A stretch of DNA of 64,000 bases from the NCBI RefSeq assembly GCF_001422405.1, contig NZ_LMMV01000012.1, positions 102,830 to 166,829 of the forward strand. Reading direction: 5' to 3'. The DNA is from Pseudorhodoferax sp. Leaf267 (GTDB taxonomy: Bacteria > Pseudomonadota > Gammaproteobacteria > Burkholderiales > Burkholderiaceae_C). Made by a program: the position numbers and the translations under genes. Every line of letters begins with the position of its first letter. Position 1 is the stretch's first letter. Below, piece after piece: positions 8,258-20,359 of this stretch. The notes under the pieces are model-generated. The model made no database searches. It was given only the letters and a program-made list of their open reading frames with translations, and was not told where the DNA came from.

Positions 8258-10605
8258 ACCGCCCCGGCCACACCGTCTGGCGCCTGCGCACCCATCTGTC
8301 GGCCCTGCTGGTCGTGGCCCTGCTGCTGAGCTTCGCCCTGGTGCTGGCCGGCCTGCTGGCCTACCGCGTGCCGCGCATCGAGGAGGAGAGCCGGCAGGCG
8401 CTGCTGCACGAGGTCGGCGAGATGCGCACGCGCGTGGAGCTGCAGGTGCTGCGCTACAGCAGCCGGCTGGCCCTGCTGGAGGACCTGGTCGACGACGGCC
8501 CGCCCGACCTGGCCCAGGCGACGCTGGACGCCGGCGTGGGCGACGGCAGCGTGTTGCGGGCGCTCTACCGCGCCTCGTCGCGGGGCCGCATCACGGCCGT
8601 GGGCCTGCCGCCCGCGCGGCAGGCGCAGCGCAGGGACCTGCTGGGCAACGACCTGTCGGGCAACCGCCTGTTCCGCGCGGTGACGACGGCCAGCAGCGGC
8701 GTGGCCTGGAGCGCCATGTACGCGTCGGTGCTGGACGGCGAGCCATCGGTGGCGCTGGCCCGGCGCGACGCGCATGGCGATGTGCTGGTGGCCGAATTGC
8801 CGGTGCAGGCGCTGCTGAGCGCGGTGCAGCTGGCCGCCGGGGCGAATGCCTCCGCCATCTGGGTGGTGGACCGCCATGGCGCGCTGCTGGCCGACACGCG
8901 CGGCGGGAAGGACATCGGCAGGCTGCATTTGCGGGACGGGCCGCTGATGCAGAGCCTGCGGCAAGGCGGCGGCGACGTGGAGCGCTTGCGGCTCGGCGAC
9001 GCACGGTTCCGCGCGACGGTGTCGCATGCGCCGACGCTGGACTGGTTCTTCATCGGCCGCGTGCCCGTGGGCCTGGAGAACCCGGCGGTGCGCGACCTCG
9101 TGCTGCTTGCGGTCGCCGCGCTGGCCGGGGCGATGGGCATCGGCCTGCTCGTGGCGCCGGTCTGGGCCCAGCGGCTGGCGCGGCCTTTGCACTGCATCAT
9201 CGAGCGCGCCGGCCGCAGCACCAGTGGCCAGGGCGCGGGCCTGCCGTGGCCGCGCGGTGCGGTGGCCGAGTTCAACCGGCTGTCGGGCGACCTGGAGGCC
9301 ATGACCGGGCAGCTGCTCGCGCGCGAGCAGAAGTCGCAGGCCGTGTTCCACGCGGCACCCGTGCCCATGGTCGTGGCCGACGTGGACGACGACTACCGCC
9401 TGCTGGACGTGAACGAGGCCTGGTGCCGCGAGTTCCAGTACCGGCGCAGGAAGGTGCTGGGCCGCACCACGGCGGACATCGACCTGTGGGTGGACCGCAA
9501 AGCCCGGGTCGCGCTGCGCCAGAACGCCGAGCAGGGTCGCGTCATCGGCGATGCCCGGCTGCGTCGCCGCGACGGCACGGTGGTGCTGGTGCAACTGCAC
9601 GGCCGCCTGGCCGTGCTGCACAGCGCGCGCTGGCTGATCTGGGCTGCCATCGACGTGGGGCCGCTGCGCCGCATCGAGCAGGACCTGCGCGAGCTGAACC
9701 AGCAGCTCGAGGCCCGTGTCGCCCAGCGCACCCAGGCCCTGGCCGCCTCCAACGACGCGCTGTCGCAGACCGTGGCGCAGCTGCGTGCCGCGCAGAACGA
9801 GCTGGTGCGCGCCGAGAAGATGGCCGCGTTGGGCAGCCTGGTGGCCGGCGTGGCGCACGAGCTGAACACGCCCCTGGGCAACGGCGTCATGGCCGTCAGC
9901 GCGGTGGCCGACGCCATGCGCGACTTCGGCGCGGCGACCCGGGCCGGCGTCACGCGCGCAGAGCTGCAGCGCCTGGTCGACAGCCTTGAGCAGGGCCTGG
10001 ACATCGCCGGTCGCAACCTGCGCCGGGCGGCCGATCTGGTGCACAGCTTCAAGCAGGTGGCGGTGGACCAGACCAGCGCGCAGCGGCGCAGCTTCGAGCT
10101 GGGCGAAGTGGTGCGCGAGATCGTGGTCAGCCTGCGGCCGAGCTTCAGCCGCACGCCCTACCGCGTGGAGCTGGCCGTCCCCGAGGCAGGGCTGCGGCTG
10201 GACAGCTACCCGGGCGCGCTGGGCCAGGCCATCGCCAACCTGGTGCAGAACGCGGTGCTGCATGGCTTTGACGGCCGCGACCACGGCACGGTGACGCTGT
10301 CGGGCTGGCGCGACCCGGCCGACGGCCGCATCGTGCTGCGCGTGGCCGACGACGGGCGCGGCATCCCGGCGGCCGTGCTGCCGCGCATCTTCGACCCCTT
10401 CATGACCACGCGCATGGGCCGCGGCGGCACCGGGCTGGGCCTGCACATCAGCTACAACGCCGTGGCCAACCTGCTGGGCGGCACGCTGACCGTGCACAGC
10501 CAGGAGGGCCACGGCGCGGCGTTCGAGCTGCGCCTGCCGCCGCAGGCGCCGCGCGCCGAGGGCGCGGACGCAGCCGTGGCGGGTGGCGGACCAAACACGG
10601 TCTAA
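8254..10605 (+). CDS. Membrane sensor histidine kinase 4 of 4
   Basis: 783 residues and the last member of the tandem set. It has an N-terminal helix (~15-38), a Cache-like periplasmic domain with [14 protein letters not shown], a second helix (~285-308), PAS with [10 protein letters not shown], coiled coil, H-box HELNTPLGN (His535), [23 protein letters not shown] and GTGLGLHI. All catalytic motifs are present. It shares a 54-bp perfectly identical DNA block with kinase 1 (10036-10089 versus 3043-3096), which suggests recent duplication or gene conversion. ATG 8254 sits in an ATGA overlap with kinase 3. It ends in TAA, 74 nt before the unrelated yebC, so the operon appears to stop here, although no terminator hairpin is visible. 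Confidence 0.9.
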   Translation: MNRPGHTVWRLRTHLSALLVVALLLSFALVLAGLLAYRVPRIEEESRQALLHEVGEMRTRVELQVLRYSSRLALLEDLVDDGPPDLAQATLDAGVGDGSVLRALYRASSRGRITAVGLPPARQAQRRDLLGNDLSGNRLFRAVTTASSGVAWSAMYASVLDGEPSVALARRDAHGDVLVAELPVQALLSAVQLAAGANASAIWVVDRHGALLADTRGGKDIGRLHLRDGPLMQSLRQGGGDVERLRLGDARFRATVSHAPTLDWFFIGRVPVGLENPAVRDLVLLAVAALAGAMGIGLLVAPVWAQRLARPLHCIIERAGRSTSGQGAGLPWPRGAVAEFNRLSGDLEAMTGQLLAREQKSQAVFHAAPVPMVVADVDDDYRLLDVNEAWCREFQYRRRKVLGRTTADIDLWVDRKARVALRQNAEQGRVIGDARLRRRDGTVVLVQLHGRLAVLHSARWLIWAAIDVGPLRRIEQDLRELNQQLEARVAQRTQALAASNDALSQTVAQLRAAQNELVRAEKMAALGSLVAGVAHELNTPLGNGVMAVSAVADAMRDFGAATRAGVTRAELQRLVDSLEQGLDIAGRNLRRAADLVHSFKQVAVDQTSAQRRSFELGEVVREIVVSLRPSFSRTPYRVELAVPEAGLRLDSYPGALGQAIANLVQNAVLHGFDGRDHGTVTLSGWRDPADGRIVLRVADDGRGIPAAVLPRIFDPFMTTRMGRGGTGLGLHISYNAVANLLGGTLTVHSQEGHGAAFELRLPPQAPRAEGADAAVAGGGPNTV

Positions 10606-10679
10606 TAGCGGGCTCACGCGACCGCGGCCGGGCACCAGCACGGCGCTGCGCGCATGTTGCAAACGCAAGGAGAAACGAT

Positions 10680-11393
10680 ATGGGCGCGCAATGGAAAGCC
10701 AAGGGCAAGGAGCTGGCGGCCAACGCCAAGGGCCGTTTGTTCAGCAAGCTGGCCAAGGACATCATGCTGGCGGCACGCAACGGTGCCGATCCCGCGAGCA
10801 ACGCCAAGCTGCGGCTGGTGGTCGAGGCCGCGCGCAAGGTCTCCATGCCCAAGGACACGCTGGACCGCGCCATCAAGAAGGGCGCGGGCCTGACCGGCGA
10901 GGCCGTGCACTTCGAGCATGTGATCTACGAAGGCTTTGCGCCGCACCGCGTGCCGGTGATGGTGGAATGCCTGACGGACAACGTGAACCGCACGGCGCCC
11001 GAGATGCGCGTGCTGTTCCGCAAGGGGCACCTGGGCACATCGGGCTCGGTGTCCTGGGATTTCGACCATCTCGGCATGGTGGAGGCCGAGCCCGCCGCCA
11101 AGGATGCCGACCCCGAGCTGGCTGCGATCGAGGCCGGCGCGCAGGATTTCGAGCCCGGCCATGAAGAGGGCACGACGCTGTTCCTGACCGACCCGGCCGA
11201 CCTGGACATCGTGAGCCGCGCACTGCCGGCCCAGGGCTTCACGGTGCTGTCGGCCAAGCTGGGCTACAAGGCCAAGAACCCGATCGCGCCGGACAGCCTG
11301 TCGGCCGCGGAGCTGGAAGAGGTGGAGGCCTTCCTGGCCGCCATCGACGCGAACGACGATGTGCAGAACCTGTTCGTGGGGCTGGGCAGCTAA
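10680..11393 (+). CDS. yebC: YebC/PmpR-family protein (TACO1-like)
   Basis: 237 residues, the normal length for the family. The N terminus ([11 protein letters not shown], then [20 protein letters not shown]) and the [10 protein letters not shown] and GSVSWDF motifs are diagnostic of YebC. Members act in the cytoplasm as ribosome-associated factors that relieve pausing at proline stretches and/or as DNA-binding regulators. A strong AGGAGA lies 6-11 nt before ATG 10680 and fixes the start. The gene follows the four-kinase operon by 74 nt and has its own ribosome site, so it is probably independent. Its TAA overlaps, tail to tail, the TAG of the minus-strand hydrolase. Confidence 0.95.
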   Translation: MGAQWKAKGKELAANAKGRLFSKLAKDIMLAARNGADPASNAKLRLVVEAARKVSMPKDTLDRAIKKGAGLTGEAVHFEHVIYEGFAPHRVPVMVECLTDNVNRTAPEMRVLFRKGHLGTSGSVSWDFDHLGMVEAEPAAKDADPELAAIEAGAQDFEPGHEEGTTLFLTDPADLDIVSRALPAQGFTVLSAKLGYKAKNPIAPDSLSAAELEEVEAFLAAIDANDDVQNLFVGLGS

Positions 11394-12130
11394 CAGCGGG
11401 GAATGGGCAGCGCGGGCAGCATGCGCTGCCACAGGCCGGTCCACACCGGCCAGTCGTGGCCGCCCGGCGCCGTGAACACCTGCTTGGCCGGCAAGGCGGG
11501 GCGCAGCTGCTCGGCGTTGTAGAAGAAGCGGTCGTCCAGGCCGTAGCCCAGCCACAGCGGCGGGGCCGAGGGGCCCGCCGTCTGCTGCTGCAGCCAGCGC
11601 CACAGGCCGGCGTCCAGGTCCTGCGCGAGCGGGGCGGGTGGGGCGCGCCAGGCGGCCAGCCCGCCCGCGTTCGCGATGTCCTTGGCAACGAGGTGCGTGC
11701 CCAGGTAGGGCGCCAGCACCACCAGCCCATCGACCTCGCCGGGCCGCGCCTCGGCGTACAGCATGGCGCCCAGGCCGCCGATCGAGATGCCGGCCAGCCA
11801 GACCTGCCGGTAGCCCTGGGCGCGCGCGGGCGCGACCACGTCGGCCTGCAGCCGGTCGACGATGCTGCGCTGGTGGTAGTAGCCCACGTGGGCATCGACC
11901 AGCAGCAGGTCGGCCGCGAGCCGTTGGGCGCGGACCGCGTCGATGAAGCCCTCGCGCTCGAATTCCTCGGGCAGCGAGTACGAGCCCGGCAGCAGCACCA
12001 GCAAGGTGTCGGCCCGGGCAGTGCACTGGGAAGGCATGGCGATGCTGCGCAGCGGCACGGTCGCCGGGCGCCAGGCCGCGCAGCCGGTCAGGAACAGCGC
12101 GCTGGCCAGCAGGGCGGCGGCCGGCTTCAC
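11390..12130 (-). CDS. Putative lipoprotein alpha/beta-hydrolase
   Basis: 246 residues. A short hydrophobic signal ends in a lipobox (LFLTGC), so the protein is probably lipid-anchored in the periplasm or outer membrane. The body has an alpha/beta-hydrolase pattern: [10 protein letters not shown] as the first strand with its oxyanion-type loop, GISIGG as the nucleophile elbow (Ser in G-x-S-x-G), a late Asp in GYGLDDRFF, and a possible catalytic His in PGGHDWPVW. Substrate unknown. The GTG start at 12130 overlaps the CoA-transferase TGA (GTGA), so translation is probably coupled. It is the last gene of the QseBC/HMG-CoA lyase operon. Confidence 0.75.
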   Translation of the reverse strand: MKPAAALLASALFLTGCAAWRPATVPLRSIAMPSQCTARADTLLVLLPGSYSLPEEFEREGFIDAVRAQRLAADLLLVDAHVGYYHQRSIVDRLQADVVAPARAQGYRQVWLAGISIGGLGAMLYAEARPGEVDGLVVLAPYLGTHLVAKDIANAGGLAAWRAPPAPLAQDLDAGLWRWLQQQTAGPSAPPLWLGYGLDDRFFYNAEQLRPALPAKQVFTAPGGHDWPVWTGLWQRMLPALPIPRC

Positions 12131-13314
12131 GTGGTGACCTGCCGGGCCTGCAGGTCGGCGATCTCGGCCTGGCCATAGCCCAGCTCGCGCAACAGCGCGG
12201 CGCTGTGCTCGCCCGCGGTGGGCGGCTGCAGCCGGATGCCCAGGCGCTCGCCGTCCAACGTGAGCGGCAGCAGCGGCACGCGGGCCTCGCTGCCGTCGTT
12301 CATGCGCACCGGCGCGAGGCCACCGCTCTGGTTCAGGTGCGGGTCGTCGAACAGCTCCTGCGGCCTGGTGATCGGCGCGAAGGGCAACTCGTTCGCCTCG
12401 AACACGGCGGCCAGTTCGGCGGCCGTGCGCTCGGCCAGGTGCGAGCGCAGCATGGGCATCATCCACTCGCGCGCGCGCACGCGGTCGTTGTTGGTCTTGA
12501 GCCGCGGGTCGCTCAGCATCTCCTGCAGGCCGAAGGCGTTGCAGAAGATGGCCCACTGCTTGTCGCTCACGGCGGCCAGGAAGATCTGCTCGCCGTCCTT
12601 GACCGTGAACACGTCGTACACGCCCCAGGCCGAGATGCGGCTGGGCATGGGGTCGGCCGCGCGGCCCGTGGCGGCGAACTGCATCATGTGCTGCGCGACC
12701 AGGAACACGTTGTTCTCGAACAGCGCGGACTGCACCTCGCAGCCCTCGCCGGTCTGCTCGCGCTGGCGCAGCGCGGCCATGGCGCCGATGGCGCCGAACA
12801 TGCCGCCCATGATGTCGTTCACGCTGGTGCCCGCGCGCAGCGGGTCGCCGGTGCGGCCGGTCATGTAGGCCAGGCCGCCCATCATCTGCACCACCTCGTC
12901 CAGCGCCGTGCGCTCCTCGTAGGGGCCGGGCAGAAAGCCCTTGTGGCTCACGTAGATGGCGCGCGGGTTGAGCTTGCGAATGCTGGCGTAGTCCAGCCCC
13001 AGCTTGGCCATGGTGCCGGGCTTGAAGTTCTCGCTCACGATGTCGGCCGTGGCCACCAGGCGCAGCGCGGCCTCGCGGCCCTCGGGCTGCTTCAGGTCCA
13101 GCGTGATGCTCTTCTTGTTGCGGTTGAAGGTGGGGAAGAAGCCCGCCCCCGAGCCCAGCAGCCGGCGCGTGCTGTCGCCCTCGATGGGCTCGACCTTGAT
13201 GACCTCGGCGCCCAGGTCGCCCAGCAGCAGGCCGCAAGTGGGGCCCATGACCATGTGGGTGAATTCGACGACGCGGATGCCAGCGTAGGGCAGGGGTTTG
13301 TGTTGTTCAGACAT
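12127..13314 (-). CDS. CaiB/BaiF family (class III) CoA-transferase
   Basis: 395 residues, typical for family III CoA-transferases, which move CoA between acyl-CoA and free carboxylates in the cytoplasm. Visible motifs are the N-terminal GIRVVEFTHMVMGP, GDLGAEVIKVEP, the RNKKSITLDLK segment, and GTSVNDIMGG, whose Asp matches the catalytic aspartate that forms the acyl anhydride. The gene lies between HMG-CoA lyase (8-nt overlap upstream) and the lipoprotein hydrolase. With the lyase it could activate and cleave a branched or 3-hydroxy-3-methyl dicarboxylic acid (inference). The specific substrate cannot be read from the sequence. Confidence 0.9.
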   Translation of the reverse strand: MSEQHKPLPYAGIRVVEFTHMVMGPTCGLLLGDLGAEVIKVEPIEGDSTRRLLGSGAGFFPTFNRNKKSITLDLKQPEGREAALRLVATADIVSENFKPGTMAKLGLDYASIRKLNPRAIYVSHKGFLPGPYEERTALDEVVQMMGGLAYMTGRTGDPLRAGTSVNDIMGGMFGAIGAMAALRQREQTGEGCEVQSALFENNVFLVAQHMMQFAATGRAADPMPSRISAWGVYDVFTVKDGEQIFLAAVSDKQWAIFCNAFGLQEMLSDPRLKTNNDRVRAREWMMPMLRSHLAERTAAELAAVFEANELPFAPITRPQELFDDPHLNQSGGLAPVRMNDGSEARVPLLPLTLDGERLGIRLQPPTAGEHSAALLRELGYGQAEIADLQARQVTT

Positions 13315-14248
13315 GGCGTGTTGCTGGGGTAAAGCCTTTCGGCAGGCCGGCTTCCGGCGTCATGCCGTAGACCGGCTCGCCGGGCAGGCCGGCGATCAGG
13401 GGTGCGCGGGCCGCGATGAGTTGCTGGAGATCGATGCCGGTGCCGATGCCGCTGGCCTCGAACATGAAGACCAGGTCTTCCGTGACCACGTTGCCCGAGG
13501 CACCGGGCGCATACGGGCAGCCGCCCAGGCCGCCGAGCGAGGCGTCGAAGGTGCGCACGCCTTCCTCATAGGCCGCCAGGCAGTTGGCCAGGCCCAGGCC
13601 GCGCGTGTTGTGCATGTGGGCCGCGCCGGCATGCTCGCCCAGCTCGGCACGCAGCCGGCGGAACAATCGGCGCACCTGGGCCGGGTTGGCGTAGCCCACG
13701 GTGTCGGACAGGCCGGATTCGTCGGCACCGGCCTGCACGCACTGCACGGCCAGGGCGATGACCTCGTCCTCGGGCACCAGGCCCTGCAGCGTGCAGCCGA
13801 AGGCCGTGGAGATGCCGGCTTCGAGCTTCACGTGGGGTGCCCGTTCGCGGCACAACTCGGAAATGGCGCGCACCTCCTCGACCATCTCTTCGCGCGTCTT
13901 GCGCACGTTGGCCAGCGAGTGCGCGGCGCTGGCCGAGACGGGCATGGTCAGCTTGTGCACGCCGGCTGCGAGCGCGGCCTCGGCGCCGCGCCGGTTGGGC
14001 ACCAGCGCCATCACGGTGAGGCCGGGCAGCGTGATCGCGTGGCGCACGACCTCGGCCGCGTCGGCCATCTGCGGCAGCAGTTTGGCGGGAACGAAGGAGG
14101 CGACCTCGATCTCGCGCACGCCGGCTGCGTGCAGCGCGTCGATCCAGCGCAGCTTGTCGGCCGTGGGCATCGTGGACTTGACCGATTGCAGGCCGTCGCG
14201 CGGGCCGACCTCGCTGATCAGCACGTCGGCAGTGGGGGTAGGTGTCAT
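13307..14248 (-). CDS. Hydroxymethylglutaryl-CoA lyase family protein
   Basis: 313 residues. HMG-CoA lyases cleave 3-hydroxy-3-methylglutaryl-CoA to acetoacetate and acetyl-CoA in leucine or terpenoid breakdown. The TIM-barrel metal and active-site motifs are present: SEVGPRDGLQ (catalytic Arg/Asp), EIEVASFVP, HMHNTRGLGLAN (metal-binding histidines), and GGLGGCPYAPGASGN, which contains the family's active-site Cys loop. The start (14248) lies in an ATGA overlap with the upstream histidine kinase and the end overlaps the CoA-transferase, so the enzyme is co-translated with its probable regulator. Homologous lyases acting on related acyl-CoAs are an alternative. Confidence 0.92.
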   Translation of the reverse strand: MTPTPTADVLISEVGPRDGLQSVKSTMPTADKLRWIDALHAAGVREIEVASFVPAKLLPQMADAAEVVRHAITLPGLTVMALVPNRRGAEAALAAGVHKLTMPVSASAAHSLANVRKTREEMVEEVRAISELCRERAPHVKLEAGISTAFGCTLQGLVPEDEVIALAVQCVQAGADESGLSDTVGYANPAQVRRLFRRLRAELGEHAGAAHMHNTRGLGLANCLAAYEEGVRTFDASLGGLGGCPYAPGASGNVVTEDLVFMFEASGIGTGIDLQQLIAARAPLIAGLPGEPVYGMTPEAGLPKGFTPATRHV

Positions 14249-15558
14249 GGAGTGGAGGGTGTGGCGAACACGAGTGTGGCGCAGGTGCCGCCCAGGCGCG
14301 TGGAAGTGTCCAGCGACAGCGTGGCGCCATGGCGCTCGGCGATGGCGCGCGCGATCGGCAGGCCCAGGCCGCTGCCGGGGGCGGCGGCGTCGGCGCTGCG
14401 GTAGAAGCGTTCGAAGACGCGTTCGCGCTCGGCAGGCGCGATGCCGGGGCCGCTGTCATGCACCTCGATGCGGCCTGGGGCCAGCACCAGGTCGACGCGG
14501 CCCTGTTCGGGGCTGTACTTGAGCGCGTTGTCGAGCAGGTTGCGCAGCAGGATCAACAGGGCGTCGGCATCGCCGCGCGCCGGGGGCAGGTGGGCTTCAT
14601 CGCCCACGATGTCCAGCCCCAGGTCGATGCCGCGCTCGCCGGCCTGGGGCAGCGCATCGGTGATGGCTTGGCGCGCGAGCGGCGCCAGCGCCAGGGGCGG
14701 GAGCAGGCCGGCCGGGGCCTCGGCCTGCTGGCGCGCCAGCACCAGCAGTTGCTGCATGAGCCGGATCGCGCGGTCGATGCCCTGCTGGAGCCGGCCCACG
14801 GCCACGGCGCGCGCGGCCTCGTCGCCGGCGCGTTCCAGCGCCTGCACCTGCAACTTGAGCGCGGTGAGCGGCGAGCGCAGCTCGTGTGCGGCGTTCGAGA
14901 CGAAGGACTTCTGCGCCGTGAAGGCCTGGTCCAGCCGGCCGAACAGCAGGTTGATCTCGTCCACGAGCGGGCGCACCTCGTCGGGCAGGCCTTCGCCGGC
15001 CAGTGGCGCCAGGTCGTCGGCCGCGCGCAGTGCGACTTCGGCGCGCGCGCGTTCGAGCGGCGCCAGCGAACGGCTGATGCCCCACCAGGCCAGCAGCATC
15101 AAGATCGGCGCGATCACGGCCATGGGCAGCGTGGCGCGCAGCGCCAGCGCACGCGCGCGGGCCTGGCGCGCGTCCAGGTTCTGCGCGATCTGGATGGTCT
15201 GGAAGGGGGTCTGCACCGCGTAGACGCGGTAGTGCACGCCGCGCATCAGCGCATCGGAAAAGCCCAGCACCGCGCGCGGTGGCAGCGGCACGGGCGCGGA
15301 GCGGAACAGCTGCACGCCGTCCGGCCCCCAGATCTGGATCTGGTATTCCTCGCTGCCGTTGGACTCCAGCGAGGGCGGCGCCAGCGGCAGGCCGCCGCGC
15401 AGCGCGTGGGCCATCTGCTGCAGGTGGTAGTCGAACATCTCGTCGGCCTGCTGCACGGCGCTGCGCCAGGCCGTCATGGCCTGGATCGCGGCGGCCAGCA
15501 CGATGGCGGTCATGATGAAGCCGAGCAGGCGCCTTCTGAGCGAGTGTGGCTGGCTCAT
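14245..15558 (-). CDS. QseC-like sensor histidine kinase
   Basis: 437 residues. Membrane helices lie at ~10-30 and ~143-160 and flank a ~110-residue periplasmic sensor, with a HAMP-like stretch after the second. The H-box is NAAHELRSPLTALKLQ (His225), the N-box NLLDNALKYSP, G1 DSGPGIAP and G2 GSGLGLPIA. The arrangement and motifs are those of the QseC/PmrB/TctE class. ATG 15558 overlaps the regulator's TGA, giving the usual regulator-then-kinase order. Its own stop overlaps the HMG-CoA lyase start, so the pair is wired to acyl-CoA metabolism genes. The ligand is unknown; a carboxylic acid is a reasonable guess from context. Confidence 0.9.
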   Translation of the reverse strand: MSQPHSLRRRLLGFIMTAIVLAAAIQAMTAWRSAVQQADEMFDYHLQQMAHALRGGLPLAPPSLESNGSEEYQIQIWGPDGVQLFRSAPVPLPPRAVLGFSDALMRGVHYRVYAVQTPFQTIQIAQNLDARQARARALALRATLPMAVIAPILMLLAWWGISRSLAPLERARAEVALRAADDLAPLAGEGLPDEVRPLVDEINLLFGRLDQAFTAQKSFVSNAAHELRSPLTALKLQVQALERAGDEAARAVAVGRLQQGIDRAIRLMQQLLVLARQQAEAPAGLLPPLALAPLARQAITDALPQAGERGIDLGLDIVGDEAHLPPARGDADALLILLRNLLDNALKYSPEQGRVDLVLAPGRIEVHDSGPGIAPAERERVFERFYRSADAAAPGSGLGLPIARAIAERHGATLSLDTSTRLGGTCATLVFATPSTP

Positions 15559-16214
15559 GGCTTGGGCATCAGATAACCCAGGCCGCGCACGTTCTGGATC
15601 ACGCCGGCGCCGAGCTTCTTGCGCAGCCCGTGGATGTAGACCTCGATGGCATTGCTGCTGATGTCGTCCTTCCAGCTGTAGAGCTTTTCCTCGAGCTGCG
15701 CGCGCGACAGCACCACGCCGGGGCGGCTCATGAGCGCCTCCAGCACGGCCCATTCGCGCGCCGACAGACTGACCGGCTGGCCGTCCTTGCTCGCCTCGTG
15801 CGTGACCGGGTTCAGCTCCAGCCCCTCGTAGCGCACGACCGGGTCGGCCCGGCCCGCGCTGCGCCGGATCAGCGCGCGGATGCGGGCCAGCAGCTCGTCG
15901 AGTTCATAGGGTTTGAGCACGTAGTCGTCGGCGCCGGCGTCCAGCCCGGCCACGCGCTGCGCCAGCGCGTCGCGCGCGGTGACGATGAGCACGGGCACCT
16001 TGTCGTGCCGCGCACGCAGGGCGCGCAGCACGTCCAGCCCATCGCGCCGCGGCAGGCCCAGGTCCAGGAGCACCAGGTCGTAGCGCTCCGTGCGCAGGGC
16101 CTGGTCGGCCATCTCGCCATCGCGCACCCAGTCCACGGCGAAGCGCTCGGCGCGCAGCACGTCGAGCACCGTCTCGCCGATCATGGTGTCGTCTTCGACC
16201 AGCAGCAATCGCAT
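15555..16214 (-). CDS. OmpR-family response regulator (QseB-like)
   Basis: 219 residues from ATG 16214. The receiver has LLLVEDDTMIG with the acidic pair, phospho-acceptor Asp in LVLLDLGLPRRDG, Thr in IVTARDALAQRV, and Lys in DDYVLKPYE. The C-terminal winged helix contains LSAREWAVLEALM, SRAQLEEKLYSWKDDISSNA and HGLRKKLGAGVIQNVRGLGY, very close to QseB. An ATG three codons upstream (16223) is also possible. I prefer 16214 because the protein then begins directly at the conserved MRLLLVEDD. First gene of a five-gene overlapping operon; the promoter should lie in the 16215-16552 region. Confidence 0.92.
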   Translation of the reverse strand: MRLLLVEDDTMIGETVLDVLRAERFAVDWVRDGEMADQALRTERYDLVLLDLGLPRRDGLDVLRALRARHDKVPVLIVTARDALAQRVAGLDAGADDYVLKPYELDELLARIRALIRRSAGRADPVVRYEGLELNPVTHEASKDGQPVSLSAREWAVLEALMSRPGVVLSRAQLEEKLYSWKDDISSNAIEVYIHGLRKKLGAGVIQNVRGLGYLMPKP

Positions 16215-16552
16215 GCCGGTCATTATGGAAGTGGTGTCGCGGCACCGGCTGAAGCCGGGCTTAAGAGTCCGCCAAGGTTCGGCGAGCGCGAAGGGCCGGC
16301 AGCGGTACGTTTCAGGCACCGAGGGCATGATCTTTTGTCCACGAGACGGACGGCTTGACGCTTGATTTTGTATCAAAATAGCTGCAAGTTTCGGCTGGAC
16401 CCAGGACCAGGCGGCGGGCTTGCATGGGTGAGCCGCCCGGTGTTCGCAGGAGGCTTTCGGATGCGTCATGACGCGACACGCGCGGACAGGCTGCCCTGGC
16501 TTGGCTGGGCAGCCGGTGGTGGACTGGCCGCGGCCCGGCATGGCCGCCCCCC
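16215..16552. other. Divergent intergenic region (338 nt) with an AT-rich island
   Basis: This is the longest stretch without a gene, between the divergent QseB-like regulator and the hybrid kinase. An AT-rich island at about 16355-16390 breaks the GC-rich background. It contains TTGACG (16355-16360), a 5-bp inverted repeat TTGAT-N5-ATCAA (16362-16376) and ATCAAAATAGCTGC, a string I associate from memory with short intergenic repeats in Comamonadaceae. It may hold promoters for both genes, but no convincing -35/-10 pair at proper spacing is visible. A short open frame from 16468 to beyond 16553 runs in another frame and looks like a compositional artefact. Confidence 0.5.
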
Positions 16553-20344
<3,792 letters not shown>

Positions 20345-20359
20345 CAGGGGTGGCCAGCG

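Noticed and set aside
11456-14404. Several plus-strand open frames opposite the HMG-CoA lyase operon
   Set aside because: All are shadows in the antisense frame with skewed His/Arg/Gly composition; the minus-strand frames carry clear families.
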